From Symsagittifera roscoffensis (Eukaryota > Xenacoelomorpha > Acoela > Convolutidae): 64,000 bases of DNA. The position numbers and the translations under genes are program-made. The notes beneath the pieces were generated by a model that worked only from the letters and a program-made list of their open reading frames with translations, had not been told where the DNA came from and ran no database searches. Below are positions 1-9,392 of the stretch, piece by piece. The first letter of the stretch is position 1; each line of letters opens with the position of its first letter. The stretch covers positions 59,871,584-59,935,583 of the forward strand of contig NC_087062.1 in NCBI RefSeq assembly GCF_963678635.1, in the 5' to 3' direction.

Positions 1-315
1 CCAAGCAAACGCTTTCTCCGCCAACATACAAATATACTCCAATTGAACTCTAGCCCGCTTGAAAGGAATTACAGTTTGGTCCGATGCAATGACAGTTTGG
101 ACCGTTTTGCTATCACACACTTGCGTGTGTTTAGTCATCGAAGTCGTTGACGCCCCAATACTCTTAATCAAAACTTTGCATTTAATGCACTTTCTTCCTT
201 CCGTTTTTCTACCACCTCGATATTCCACAAGAAACTTTTCATGCCATTTTGCCACTCCTTTTTCTTTTCTATACTCGCACTCGGCAGCGACATCAGACTC
301 TTCTACATTAGCCAT
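1..315 (-). CDS. hAT-like transposase N-terminus with BED-type zinc finger (partial, runs off window)
   Basis: An uninterrupted reading frame starts at ATG 315 and stays open for 105 codons to the window edge. It contains a BED-like zinc finger: KCIKCK (C-x2-C, residues 43-46), then HTQVC about 20 residues later. The region before the finger reads GVAKWHEKF, a typical aromatic lead-in to BED domains. In hAT transposases this domain binds the element's terminal DNA. The catalytic RNase H-like domain would lie outside the window. The call rests on the finger pattern alone; another BED protein is possible. Confidence 0.5.
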   Translation of the reverse strand, partial: MANVEESDVAAECEYRKEKGVAKWHEKFLVEYRGGRKTEGRKCIKCKVLIKSIGASTTSMTKHTQVCDSKTVQTVIASDQTVIPFKRARVQLEYICMLAEKAFAW

Positions 316-339
316 CTTAAAAAAAACAGAAAAATATTG

Positions 340-535
340 TGAAACAAAACAGTAAACCAATATTCGGAATATTCGGGTTTTTTAGCAGTGGACCCTGGAT
401 TATTCGGTATTCGGCAAAAAAAAAAAATATTCGGATTCGATATTCGGATTTCAAAATTTTAATATTCGGATTCGGCTTCGAAGTGCCGAATACTCGGTAT
501 TCGGGTCGAATACTCGGATTCGAATCGATATCCCT
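340..535. repeat. Iterated TATTCGG/ATTCGAAT AT-rich repeats
   Basis: Short, degenerate iterations of tattcgg and attcgaat fill this stretch on the transcription-start side of the BED-finger gene. Arrays like this are common subterminal regions of hAT transposons, so it may be that element's end. The boundary with PLE sequence lies near 536. No terminal inverted repeat or target-site duplication could be checked because the other end is outside the window. Confidence 0.5.
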
Positions 536-601
536 GCCCTCAATAATCTTGTTAAGCGTTTCAAACACTACCCTGTCAGACCAAATTTTCAGATTTGATT
601 T

Positions 602-1223
602 TCAATCCATTGCTTCCGATTTTTTCCCCAATGTCTGGTCAAAATCTTCCCATGTTGAGGTACTTCTGAAAATTCTATGAACCGTCCCTTCATTAACGTT
701 TCTTTTGTAGTGCAAAGGTGCGCAGCCTCTGAAATTTAGAATGATGCCGGTATCAGTGGGTTTTTGGTACCAAACACATTTGAACTTTTTTGCTGAATCC
801 ACGTTGATATTTATGTCCAAAAAGGCCAAATAACCGTTACTATCAAGTTCTTCTATGGTGAACTGCAAGTTTGGATGCAACTTATTGGCAGCCTCGAGAA
901 CTACCCCAGGATCGCCCTTGACCATTCTAAGTATGTCGTCCACATATCTTAGAAAAACTTTAACACCATTCACGATCTGCTTCCTGTTGTTTTCTGCAAG
1001 TCATGCAATAACATACTGTTTCAGCGATGTCTGCATATTCAGATTCCGATATGTTACCACACCCTAAGTGGTACCAGTTCAAATAAGCTTCGCATTCTAT
1101 CCCTTTTGTCCGATATGCCACCTTTTTCTGACATCTAGGGCGTACTTCCTTGTTACACTCACTTAGCACAATCAATTTTGTTACTTCTTTCTTTAATGCA
1201 GGTTCGTATTCTTTGAGCCACAA
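602..1223 (-). pseudogene. PLE reverse transcriptase palm with degenerate PHD insertion (unit 1)
   Basis: Two overlapping minus frames (960-1223 and 602-973) cover the end of RT motif B, the PHD insertion, motif C (RYVDDI) and the thumb side. Ligands equivalent to unit 3 C79 and C98 are changed (EVRPRC; CEAY), and a small deletion after the finger shifts the frame. The product would be inactive. The downstream motif GYLAFLDI and the WYQKPTDTGIIL block match the other units. Confidence 0.8.
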
Positions 1224-1340
1224 ATTGGCAAATATTACTGCAATGGAGGCGCCCTATGCTAAACCATCTTTTTCTACATACCAAAAACCATTGCATTTAA
1301 AGTGTACCCTACTCACTGCCAAGTTCAGTAGTTTTTTCTT

Positions 1341-1524
1341 GCGAGATGTTTCCGGAGGGTTGACTTGCTCATATAATCTCCTCAGGGCTATTTCAACCGC
1401 TTCCTTGAGCGTGAGATTACTGTACAAACTCTGCGAGATGTTTCCGGAGGGTTGACTTGCTCATATAATCTCCTCAGGGCTATTTCAACCGCTTCCTTGA
1501 GCGGGAGATTAGTGTACAAAGATC
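1341..1524 (-). repeat. 92-bp direct tandem duplication inside PLE RT
   Basis: The segment beginning gcgagatgtttccgg at 1341 is repeated at 1433 with few differences. Right after it, about 60 bp that encode RT motif A (the DVKSLY aspartate) in unit 4 are missing. Duplication and deletion therefore sit at the same place, which fits strand slippage or template switching during reverse transcription. Confidence 0.85.
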
Positions 1525-2069
1525 TCCCTGGCCATTTGAGTGTTCGTTTCTATGTTTGCCCCCTCATTTTCATCAAAGTACTTTGCCAATATTTTATTTA
1601 GGTTGTCATATGAGCTACCAGGTAAAGAAAGGACGGTACGAAGTGGTGTGCCTTGTTTGTGTACTTTTGCTAATCCATACAGCCTAGCCGGCTGCGCTCC
1701 CGTTGATCTAAACCTAGTGTACAGCGCTTCGCTAATCCTGACCTTCTTTTTCATGGCGAGTAATTCTTTGCTTATGTCCTTTTCAATTTTCATAATCACG
1801 CTGTCTGTCAGATTCTTCCTCTCACTAAATTGTTCTGCCTGTAATAAATCTTTCAGTTTTTTCTTATATGTCTCCTTTTTCATTACACAAAAACTCACCC
1901 CCTTATCAAACGGCACTGCCAGAAGACCGTTGTCCTTCAAATATTTTCTGGCTTTTTCAACATCTTTGTCAGAGGGGGTCTGTTTCACGTTCTTACCATA
2001 TCTCTTTGCAGCTGCTTCAATCTCACATGATTTTTCTCCGGGTATTCTATTTAACTTCAGTTCAGACAA
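1509..2069 (-). pseudogene. PLE reverse transcriptase, fingers region (unit 1)
   Basis: 186-residue frame with PLE hallmarks: VPFDKGVSFCVMKKETY near residue 53, and LYGLAKVHKQGTPLRTVLS near 130, the latter corresponding to the conserved PLE fingers motif. It ends in ENEGANIETNTQMAREI, in frame across the site where units 2, 3 and 4 carry a one-base frameshift. The catalytic core follows in other frames at lower coordinates. Confidence 0.85.
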
Positions 2070-2178
2070 AAAACTATCAATGTCAGCAAGGAAGTGAATT
2101 TCATTGAATTTGTCTCGTACCGGATGTCTTGGTCAAAACTTAAGGCTTCCCGCACCCAAAGCGGCAAAATCAGTTCAT

Positions 2179-2484
2179 CTAAAATTCTAACTGACCTTTC
2201 AACCAGTTTTTTAATAGTCTATCCTGTCTTTTCGAAAGTTTTTCAAGATTTCTCTTGTGTCGGCTTATCAGGTTATTGACACTACACCTTGCTTGTGGGT
2301 TCAGATAGAATATTACCGAAGGCCACCACTTCTCATCTATACCCCTTCTCACTACCTCTCTTGCTTTTACTAGGTTACCCGATGCCTTGGCCCTATCCGC
2401 ATTTGCCTGGCTTATCTCAGATCTCAAGAGTCTCAGTTGGAAGCTGTGCTCCGCTTGATCCGAAAAAACACCGTTATCAGGCAC
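2179..2484 (-). CDS. PLE N-terminal helical domain (unit 1)
   Basis: 101-residue frame starting MPDNGVFSD, rich in charged residues and predicted helical (RSEISQANADRAKASG; SRHKRNLEKLSKRQDRLLK). The same frame recurs in all six units at the same distance upstream of the RT frame, so it is the N-terminus of the PLE polyprotein or a separate small ORF. No enzyme motif is visible. A frame break separates it from the RT frame in this copy. Confidence 0.75.
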   Translation of the reverse strand: MPDNGVFSDQAEHSFQLRLLRSEISQANADRAKASGNLVKAREVVRRGIDEKWWPSVIFYLNPQARCSVNNLISRHKRNLEKLSKRQDRLLKNWLKGQLEF

Positions 2485-3757
2485 GCGAAACCGTAAAAAA
2501 TCTGGGACATATTAAATCGCGGCTAAAAGTTATTAAATAGTTTCATGTAATATGATACGCTCATAATGGTACGCTTGTAAGAAGAAGGCTCGGTACGGGA
2601 TTATAGAGACAAGCTGGTCAAGCCGCCATACTACCGCTCTACCCGGATATCCCCGCCGGAACCTCCACCCTTAAAAAACCAGGATGTAATCGCTTTCATT
2701 TCTTTTTTGTTATTTTCTTTTTAAATCCATTTCTCTACAATCCATTTTACAATCTAGACTTTCTCTTGTTTTGCGTCTTTTGTACCCTGTTTAGTGAATG
2801 TACGTGCCAAAATACAGGCCGAAGTGGCTACCCAAAAGAAGAAGGAAACTGGTAATAGGAACCTCAAGGAACAAGTACTGCAGCCCCAAAGATGTCGGAG
2901 CCACGGTTCACTCGTACAGAGGTGCAAAGCTAGCCGTGTAATATTCGCCCGGAAGTACATATAGACGGAAAATAAAGCTAGGTTCTGAAACGACTGGCTA
3001 GCGTCTAAACACAGCTCTACATGCTTTTCACCGTCTTTGCCAAAGCAAGTTCTTTCGGTGGTTTTCCTAACATTGGGTCGACAAAAACGTTACTGCCTCT
3101 GACTTCGGTCAAAACACTCAAATTAACTTAATTATATGCAAGAATTGTGAGCTCATGGCTAGGTTTCAGTATTCCAAGACCACTAATTCACATGTAGTTT
3201 CCTCAGATGTAAAAATACGGAAAGATGGTTTGTTTTATTCACGAGTACTCCCTGAATTATGGTTTGATCCCTTAAAACTTCAACAGCAAACAACCTCTTT
3301 TTTCTGGAATTTCATTTTGCCCTGATAGATAATTACTATTCTGTGTTGCCAAGAGCAAAGCGCTACTTGAGTTTGAAAAATTTACTTTAGAAAATACTGG
3401 TTTAGCCTAATTGTTGTGATAAATATAAGAAAATTAAAATGTTATTTCTAACGTTTTCGCACTTTTTGTGCATCATAGGGTTTAAAATTTTTTTACAATT
3501 TTTACAAAACGATCAAAGATCTGAAAAATGAAAACCATGTCTTAAAAGGCTCTAAAACTTTTTAATCAATCAAATTTAAACAACTGTACTTACATAATAT
3601 AATAATGTAATCATGAATAACATTTTCTTGTAATTTCTGAGATTTTTTAGTTTTTTGTTCTTTCATGATTATAAATATTCGATTTGGGAATATTTTGATT
3701 CTGACATGTCAGTTTTTTATTTTTTAGCCATGTTATACATAGACTATAATTTTAGTG
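2485..3757 (-). other. PLE inter-unit spacer (5' leader / pseudo-LTR), unit 1
   Basis: Non-coding stretch between the PLE N-terminal frame and the 3' end of unit 2. It contains a conserved block of about 200 bp that is open on both strands (2754-2960), a hammerhead-like motif (3450-3482), then an AT-rich tail. The same order recurs in every spacer of both arrays, which is the usual pseudo-LTR organisation of tandem PLEs. Neither strand of the open block resembles a protein I know. Confidence 0.7.
3450..3482 (-). ncRNA. Degenerate hammerhead-ribozyme-like motif (unit 1 spacer)
   Basis: Minus-strand helix GCAC/GTGC followed by GAAAACGTT matches the other spacers, but the CTGATGA core is altered to CTATGATG. 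This copy is probably inactive. Confidence 0.35.
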
Positions 3758-4240
3758 TTAAATCCCGGCTCCTGAATTCATCGCGTGTGTTGATTTTCGG
3801 CCTCTCCCTCCCAATATGCAAGCCTCTTGTGTCAGTAGCTTATGAGTGTTTGCTGTTTGGTCTATAAGCTCTGACTTCAGCTCAGCAGTACCGCCTACCT
3901 CCTTATTACATTCTAACAAGTGTTGCCCTACTGGGGAGTTCCCTTTGCGGTGTTCATCGACCATCGTGACTAAATGTCGGACTGTCTGGCCGACATAGGT
4001 GGAGTTACATCCACTACATGAGAGCCTGTACACCACTTTGGATCTCAGTTCACGAGCAAAGGGAGTTTTGAGGGATGGTAAGCATGTTTTCAATTTTCTT
4101 GTTGTAAAAATTATTTGTGCCCCGAATATTAGCCGAACCTTTGCAGATAACAGTTGAGATGGATTGGCTCGATATTGCACTGTAACAAGGGGTGGTGAGT
4201 CTTTCAACCATTTATCATTTCTCGGTTCTGATGCCTTCAC
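3758..4240 (-). pseudogene. PLE GIY-YIG endonuclease domain (unit 2)
   Basis: 160-residue frame. VVYRLSCSGCNSTYVGQT holds the two conserved cysteines and the Y...YVG pair that replace the classical GIY/YIG in PLEs, followed by the VDEHRKG helix and SPVGQHLLEC. PLEs use this nuclease to nick the target DNA. The usual arginine before the EH pair (TRVDEH in unit 3) is methionine here (TMVDEH). The C-terminus EACILGGRGRK matches other PLE ends. The frame is broken from the RT. Confidence 0.85.
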
Positions 4241-4383
4241 CTCTAAATTTTTCTTTCCCTCAATGATCTTGTTAAGAGTTTCAACAACTACCCTGTCAGA
4301 CCAAACTTTCGAATTTGATTTTCAATCCATTGCTTCAGATTTTTTTCCCAATGCCTGGTCAAAATCTTCCCATGTTGAGGTAC

Positions 4384-5064
4384 TTATGAAAATTCTATGA
4401 ACCGTCCCTTCAATAACGTTTCTTTGGTACTGCAAAGGTGCGCAGCCTCTGAAATTAGAATGATGCCGGTATCAGTGGGTTTTTGGTACCAACCACATGT
4501 GACGTTTTTTGCTGAATCCACGTTGACATTTAAGTCCAAAAAGGCCAAATTACCGTTACTATCAAATTCTTCTATGGTGAACTGCAAGTATGGATGCAAC
4601 TTATTGGCAGCCTCGAGAACTACCCCAGGATCGCCCCTGACCATTCTAACTATGTCGTCCACATAGCTTAGAAAAACTTTAACACCATTCACAGTCCGAT
4701 CTGCTTCCTGTTGTTTTTTGCAAGTCATGCAATACCATACTGTTTCAGCGATGTCTGCGTATTCGGATTCCGATATGTTACCACACCCTAAGTGGTACCA
4801 GTTCAAACAAGCTTCGCATTCTACCCTTTTTGTCCGATATTTCACCTTTTTCTGACATCTAGGGCACACTTCCTTGTTACACTCACTTAGCACAATCAAT
4901 TTTGGTACTTCTTTCTTTAATGCGGGTTCGTATTCTTTGAGCCACAAATTGGCAAATATTACTGCAAGGGAGGCGCCCATTGCTAAACCATCTTTTTGTA
5001 CATACCACAAACCATTGCATTTAAAGTGTACCTTACTCACTGCCAATTTCAGTAGTTTTTTCAT
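4384..5064 (-). CDS. PLE reverse transcriptase palm with inserted PHD finger (unit 2)
   Basis: 226-residue frame beginning after RT motif A. Motif B is DGLAMGASLAVIFANLW; a C4HC3 PHD finger follows (EVCPRC, CEACLNWYHLGC, WYCMTC); then motif C SYVDDIV and the primer-grip region. The PHD occupies what is normally a short loop between B and C. The motif A segment (5065-5243) lies in another stretch of frame with a TAA in place of a tyrosine codon. The C-terminus is frameshifted after the GIIL motif. Confidence 0.9.
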   Translation of the reverse strand: MKKLLKLAVSKVHFKCNGLWYVQKDGLAMGASLAVIFANLWLKEYEPALKKEVPKLIVLSECNKEVCPRCQKKVKYRTKRVECEACLNWYHLGCGNISESEYADIAETVWYCMTCKKQQEADRTVNGVKVFLSYVDDIVRMVRGDPGVVLEAANKLHPYLQFTIEEFDSNGNLAFLDLNVNVDSAKNVTCGWYQKPTDTGIILISEAAHLCSTKETLLKGRFIEFS

Positions 5065-5243
5065 AGTCTTGCGAGATGTTTCCGGAGGGTTGACTTGCTC
5101 ATATAATCTCCTCAGGGCTTTTTCAACCGCTTCCTTGAGCGGGACATTAGTTTACAAATTCTTTACATCAAGGGATATTATACTCTCGTCAGAGTCCAAG
5201 TCAGTTTTCTCCGAGATCTCCCTGGTCATTTGAGTGTTCGTTT

Positions 5244-5864
5244 CTATGTTTGCCCCTCAATTTCATCAAAATACTTTGCCAATGTTTTATTTAGGTTGTC
5301 ATATGAGCTACCAGGTGAAGAAAGGACGGTACGAAGTGGTGTGCCTTGTTTGTGTACTTTGGCTAATCCATACAGCGTAGCCGGCTGCGCTCCCGTTGAT
5401 CTCAACCTAGTGTACAGCGCTTCGCTAATCCTGACCTTCTTTTTCATGGCGAGTAATTCTTTGCTTATGTCTTTTTCAATTTTCATAATCACGCTGTCTG
5501 TCAGATTCTTCCTCTCACCAAATTGATCTGCCTGTAATAAATCTTTCAATTTTTTCTCATATGTCGCCTTTTTCATTACACAAATACCCACCCCCTTATC
5601 AAACGGCACTGCCAAAAGACCGTTTAACTTCATATACTTGCTGGTTTTTTCAACATCTTTGTCAGAGGGGGTCTGTTTCACGTTCTTATCATATCTCTTC
5701 GCAGCTGCTTCAATCTCACATGATTTTTCTCCGGGTATTCTATTTAACTTCAGTTCAGACAAAACTATCAATGTCAGCAAGGAAGTGAATTTCATTGAAT
5801 TTGCCTCGTACCGGATGTTTTGGTCAAAACTTAAGGCTTCCCGCACCCAAAGCGGCAAAATCAC
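5244..5864 (-). pseudogene. PLE reverse transcriptase, fingers region (unit 2)
   Basis: 206-residue frame with the VPFDKGVGICVMKK and LYGLAKVHKQGTPLRTV motifs. It ends at EIEGQT, where one base is missing compared with unit 1. This shifts the rest of the RT out of frame. The same break is present in units 3 and 4, so it predates their duplication or spread. Confidence 0.85.
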
Positions 5865-5869
5865 TTCAT

Positions 5870-6175
5870 CTAAAATTCTAACTGACCTTTCAACCAGTTT
5901 TTTAATAGTCTATCCTGTCTTTCCGAAAGTTTTTCAAGCTTTCTCTTGTGTCGGCTTATCAGGTTATTGACACTACACCTTGCTTGTCGGTTCAGATAGA
6001 ATATTACCGAAGGCCACCACTTCTCATCTATACCCCTTCTCACTACCTCTCTTGCTTTTACTAGGTTACCCGATGCCTTGGCCCTATCCGCATTTGCCTG
6101 GCTTATCTCAGATCTCACGAGTCTCAGTTGGAAGCTGTGCACCGCTTGATCCGAAAAAACACCGTTATCAGGCAC
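5870..6175 (-). CDS. PLE N-terminal helical domain (unit 2)
   Basis: 101-residue frame MPDNGVFSDQ..., nearly identical to unit 1, with the WWPSVIFYLN segment and a basic helix. It lies 5 bases from the RT fingers frame but in a different phase. Function unknown; its preservation across all units suggests it is part of the element's product. Confidence 0.75.
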   Translation of the reverse strand: MPDNGVFSDQAVHSFQLRLVRSEISQANADRAKASGNLVKAREVVRRGIDEKWWPSVIFYLNRQARCSVNNLISRHKRKLEKLSERQDRLLKNWLKGQLEF

Positions 6176-7380
6176 GCGAAATCGTAAAAAATCTGGGACA
6201 TATTAAAAAGTTATTAAATAGTTTCATGTGATATGATACGCTCATAATGGTACGCTTGTAAGAAGAAGGCCCGGTACTGGATTGTACAGACAAGCTGGTC
6301 AAGCTGCGATACTACCCATCTACCTGGACATCCCCGCCGGAACTTCCACCCTTAAAAAACCAGGATGTAATCGCTTTCATTTCTTTTTTGTTATTTGTTT
6401 TTAAAATCCATTTCTCTACAATCCGTTTTACAATCTATTCTTTCTCTTGTTTTGCGTCTTTTGTACCCTGTGTAGTGAATGTACGTGCCGAAGTACAGGC
6501 CGAAGTGGCTACCCAAAAGAAGAAGGAAACTGGTAATAGGAACCTCAAGGACCAAGTACTGCAGTTCCAAAGATGTCGGAGCCACGGTTCACTCGTACAG
6601 AGGTGCAAAGCTAGCCGTGTAACATTCGCCCGGAAGTACATATCGACGGAAAATAAAGCTAGGTTCTGAAACGACTGGCTAGCGTCTAAACACAGCTCTA
6701 CATGCTTTTCACCGTCTTTGCCCAAGCCAGTTCTTTTGGTGGTTTTCCTAACATTGGGTCGACAAAAACGTTACTGCCTCTGGCTTCGGTCAAAACACTC
6801 AAATTAACTTAATTATATGCAGGAATAGTGAGCTCATGGCTGGGTCTCAGTATCCCCAGACCACTAATTTACATGTAGCTTCCTCAGATGTAAAAATACA
6901 GAAAGGTGGTTTGTTTTATTCACGAGTACTCCCTTAATTATGGTTTGATCCCCTAAAACTTCAACAGCAAACGACCTCTTTTTTCCGAAATTTCAATTTG
7001 CCCTGATAGGTAATTAATATTCTATGTTGCCAAGAGCTCGAAAAATTTACTTTATAAAGTACTGGTTTAGCCTAATTGTTGTGATAAATATAAAAAATTT
7101 AAAATGTTATTTCAAACGTTTTCGCACATTTTGTGCATCATCAGGATTAAAATTTGTTATAATATTTATAAAACGATCAAATATCCGAAAAATCAAATTT
7201 AAACAACTGTACTTACATAATATAATTACGTAATCATGAATAACACTTTCCTGTAAATTTCTGAGATTTTTTAGCTTTGTTCTTTCATGGTTATAAAATT
7301 TCGATTTGGGAAAATGTTTGATTCTGACATGTCAGTTTTTTATTTTTTAGCCATGTTATACATAGACTATAAATTTAGTG
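6176..7380 (-). other. PLE inter-unit spacer (unit 2)
   Basis: Same organisation as the unit 1 spacer: the both-strand-open block (about 6435-6725), a hammerhead-like motif at 7114-7146 and an AT-rich tail ending near atagactataaatttag. No other gene seen. Confidence 0.7.
7114..7146 (-). ncRNA. Hammerhead-ribozyme-like motif (unit 2 spacer)
   Basis: On the minus strand: CTGATGA, then a GCAC/GTGC helix with an A-rich loop, then GAAA and the palindrome ACGT. This is the order of hammerhead core elements (C3-U-G-A-N-G-A9, helix II, G12-A-A). One extra U sits between A9 and helix II, so it is not a perfect core. PLE pseudo-LTRs are known to carry minimal hammerheads. Confidence 0.5.
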
Positions 7381-7461
7381 TTAAATCCCGGCTCCTGAAT
7401 TCATCGCGTGTGTTGATCTTCGGCCTCTCGCTCCAAATGTGCAAGCCTCTTGTGTCAGTAG

Positions 7462-7911
7462 CTAATGAGTGTTTGCTGTTTGGTCTATAAGCTCTGACTT
7501 CAGCTCAGCAGTACCGCCTACCTCCTTATTACATTCTAACAAGTGTTGCCCTACTAGGGAGTCCCCTTTGCGGTGTTCATCGACCCTCGTGGCTAAATAT
7601 CGGACTGTCTGGCCGACATAGGCGGAGTTACAACCACTACATGTAAGCTTGTACACCACTTTGGATCTCAGTTCACGAGCAAAGGGAGTTTTGAGGGATG
7701 GTAAGCATGTTTTCAATTTTCTTGTTGTAAAAATTATTTGTGCCCTGAATATTAGCCGAACCTTTGAAGATAACAGTTGAGATGGATTGGCTCGATAATG
7801 CACTGTAGGAAGGGGTGGTGAGTCTTTCAACCATTTATCATATCTCGGTTCTGATGCCTTCACCTCTAAATTTTTCTTTACCTCAATGATCTTGTTAAGA
7901 GTTTCAAACAC
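7462..7911 (-). pseudogene. PLE GIY-YIG endonuclease domain (unit 3)
   Basis: 149-residue frame with VVYKLTCSGCNSAYVGQT and TRVDEHRKGDS; here the conserved arginine of the R...EH segment is kept. The C-terminal 30 or so residues after QTANTH are cut by a TAG that is CAG or AAG-like sequence in other units. It is otherwise the best-preserved nuclease domain of the first array. Confidence 0.85.
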
Positions 7912-7944
7912 TACCCTGTCAGACCAAATTTTGGGATTTGATTT

Positions 7945-8724
7945 TCAATCCATTGCTTCCAATTTTTTTCCCAATGCCTGGTCAAAATCTTCCCATGTTG
8001 AGGTACTTCTGAAAATTCTATGAACTGTCCCTTCAATAACGTTTCTTTTGTACTGCAAAGGTGCGCAGCCTCTGAAATTTAGAATGATGCCGGTATCAGT
8101 GGGTTTTTGGTACCAACCACTTGTGACCTTTTTTGCTGAATCCACGTTGACATTTAAGTCCAAAAAGGCCAAATTACCGTTACTATCAAGTTCTTCTATG
8201 GTGAACTGCAAGTATGGATGCAACTTATTGGCAGCCTCGAGAACTACCCCAGGATCGCCCCTGACCATTCTAACTATGTCGTCCACATAGCTTAGAAAAA
8301 CTTTAACACCATTCACAGTCCGATCTGCTTCCTGTTGTTTTTTGCAAGTCATGCAATACCATACTGTTTCAGCGATGTCTGCGTATTCGGATTCCGATAT
8401 GTTACCACACCCTAAGTGGTACCAGTTCAAACAAGCTTCGCATTCTACCCTTTTTGTCCGATATTTCACCTTTTTCTGACATCTAGGGCACACTTCCTTG
8501 TTACACTCACTTAGCACAATCAATTTTGGTACTTCTTTCTTTAATGCGGGTTCGTATTCTTTGAGCCACAAATTGGCAAATATTACTGCAAGGGAGGCGC
8601 CCATTGCTAAACCATCTTTTTGTACATACCACAAACCATTGCATTTAAAGTGTACCTTACTCACTGCCAATTTCAGTAGTTTTTTCATAGTCTTGCGAGA
8701 TGTTTCCGGAGGGTTGACTTGCAC
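7945..8724 (-). CDS. PLE reverse transcriptase palm with inserted PHD finger (unit 3)
   Basis: Longest RT frame, 259 residues. Motif B DGLAMGASLAVIFAN is at 37-51. The PHD ligands are C79-x2-C82, C95-x2-C98, H103-x2-C106 and C124-x2-C127, with the usual aromatic pair WY just before C124; spacing is a textbook C4HC3 PHD. Motif C YVDD is at 146-149, then FTIEELDSNGNLAFLDL and the WYQKPTDTGIIL block. The Asp of motif A lies upstream in a broken frame (8725-8860). PHD fingers commonly read histone H3 tails; a role in choosing chromatin targets is inference. Confidence 0.92.
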   Translation of the reverse strand: MQVNPPETSRKTMKKLLKLAVSKVHFKCNGLWYVQKDGLAMGASLAVIFANLWLKEYEPALKKEVPKLIVLSECNKEVCPRCQKKVKYRTKRVECEACLNWYHLGCGNISESEYADIAETVWYCMTCKKQQEADRTVNGVKVFLSYVDDIVRMVRGDPGVVLEAANKLHPYLQFTIEELDSNGNLAFLDLNVNVDSAKKVTSGWYQKPTDTGIILNFRGCAPLQYKRNVIEGTVHRIFRSTSTWEDFDQALGKKLEAMD

Positions 8725-8867
8725 ATATAATCTCCTCAGGGCTTTTTCAACCGCTTCCTTGAGCGGGACATTAGTTTACAAATTCTTTACATCAAGGGAT
8801 ATTATACTCTCGTCAGAGTCCAAGTCAGTTTTCTCCGAGATCTCCCTGGTCATTTGAGTGTTCGTTT

Positions 8868-9116
8868 CTATGTTTGCCCCTCAATTTCATCAAAATACTT
8901 TGCCAATGTTTTATTTAGGTTGTCATATGAGCTACCAGGTGAAGAAAGGACGGTACGAAGTGGTGTGCCTTGTTTGTGTACTTTGGCTAATCCATACAGC
9001 GTAGCCGGCTGCGCTCCCGTTGATCTCAACCTAGTGTACAGCGCTTCGCTAATCCTGACCTTCTTTTTCATGGCGAGTAATTCTTTGCTTATGTCTTTTT
9101 CAATTTTCATAATCAC
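8868..9116 (-). pseudogene. PLE reverse transcriptase, fingers region (unit 3, shortened)
   Basis: 82-residue remnant carrying LYGLAKVHKQGTPLRTV and ending in the shared EIEGQT frameshift. The frame upstream is destroyed by the deletion near 9153-9180 that removed the VPFDKGVG motif. Confidence 0.8.
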
Positions 9117-9392
9117 GCTGTCTGTCAGATTCTTCCTCTCACCAAATTGATCTGCCGGAGGGGGTCTGTTTCAACATCTTTGTCAGAGGGGGTCTGTTTC
9201 ACGTTCTTATCATATCTCTTTGCAGCTGCTTCAATCTCACATGATTTTTCTCCGGGTATTCTATTTCAATTCAGTTCAGACGAAAAACTATCAATGTCAG
9301 CAAGGAAGTGAGTTTCATTGAATTTGTCTCGTACCGGATGTTTTGGTCAAAACTTAAGGCTTCCCGCACCCAAAGCGCCAAAATCACTTCAT

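Larger units (their letters stand above)
536..3757 (-). mobile_element. Penelope-like element unit 1 (3'-truncated, lacks GIY-YIG)
   Basis: This is the first of three head-to-tail PLE units. Reading on the minus strand it has a spacer (3757-2485), an N-terminal domain, RT, and then stops near 536, so the endonuclease domain seen in unit 2 is absent. Compared with its sisters it has a 92-bp tandem duplication, loss of RT motif A, and two damaged PHD ligands. It is a dead copy, though it alone keeps the reading frame open across the position where units 2, 3 and 4 are frameshifted (about 1560). Confidence 0.85.
3758..7380 (-). mobile_element. Penelope-like element unit 2 (near full length)
   Basis: About 3.6 kb in minus orientation: N-terminal domain (5870-6175), RT fingers (5244-5864), RT palm with PHD finger (4384-5064) and GIY-YIG domain (3758-4240). 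It abuts unit 1 and unit 3 directly in the same orientation. Frameshifts separate each pair of blocks and motif A contains a stop, so it is not functional, but it has the complete domain order. Confidence 0.9.

Noticed and set aside
2289-2540. Recurrent 83-residue plus frames opposite the PLE N-terminal domain
   Set aside because: They are antisense shadows, conserved only because the minus-strand domain and the DNA copies are conserved.
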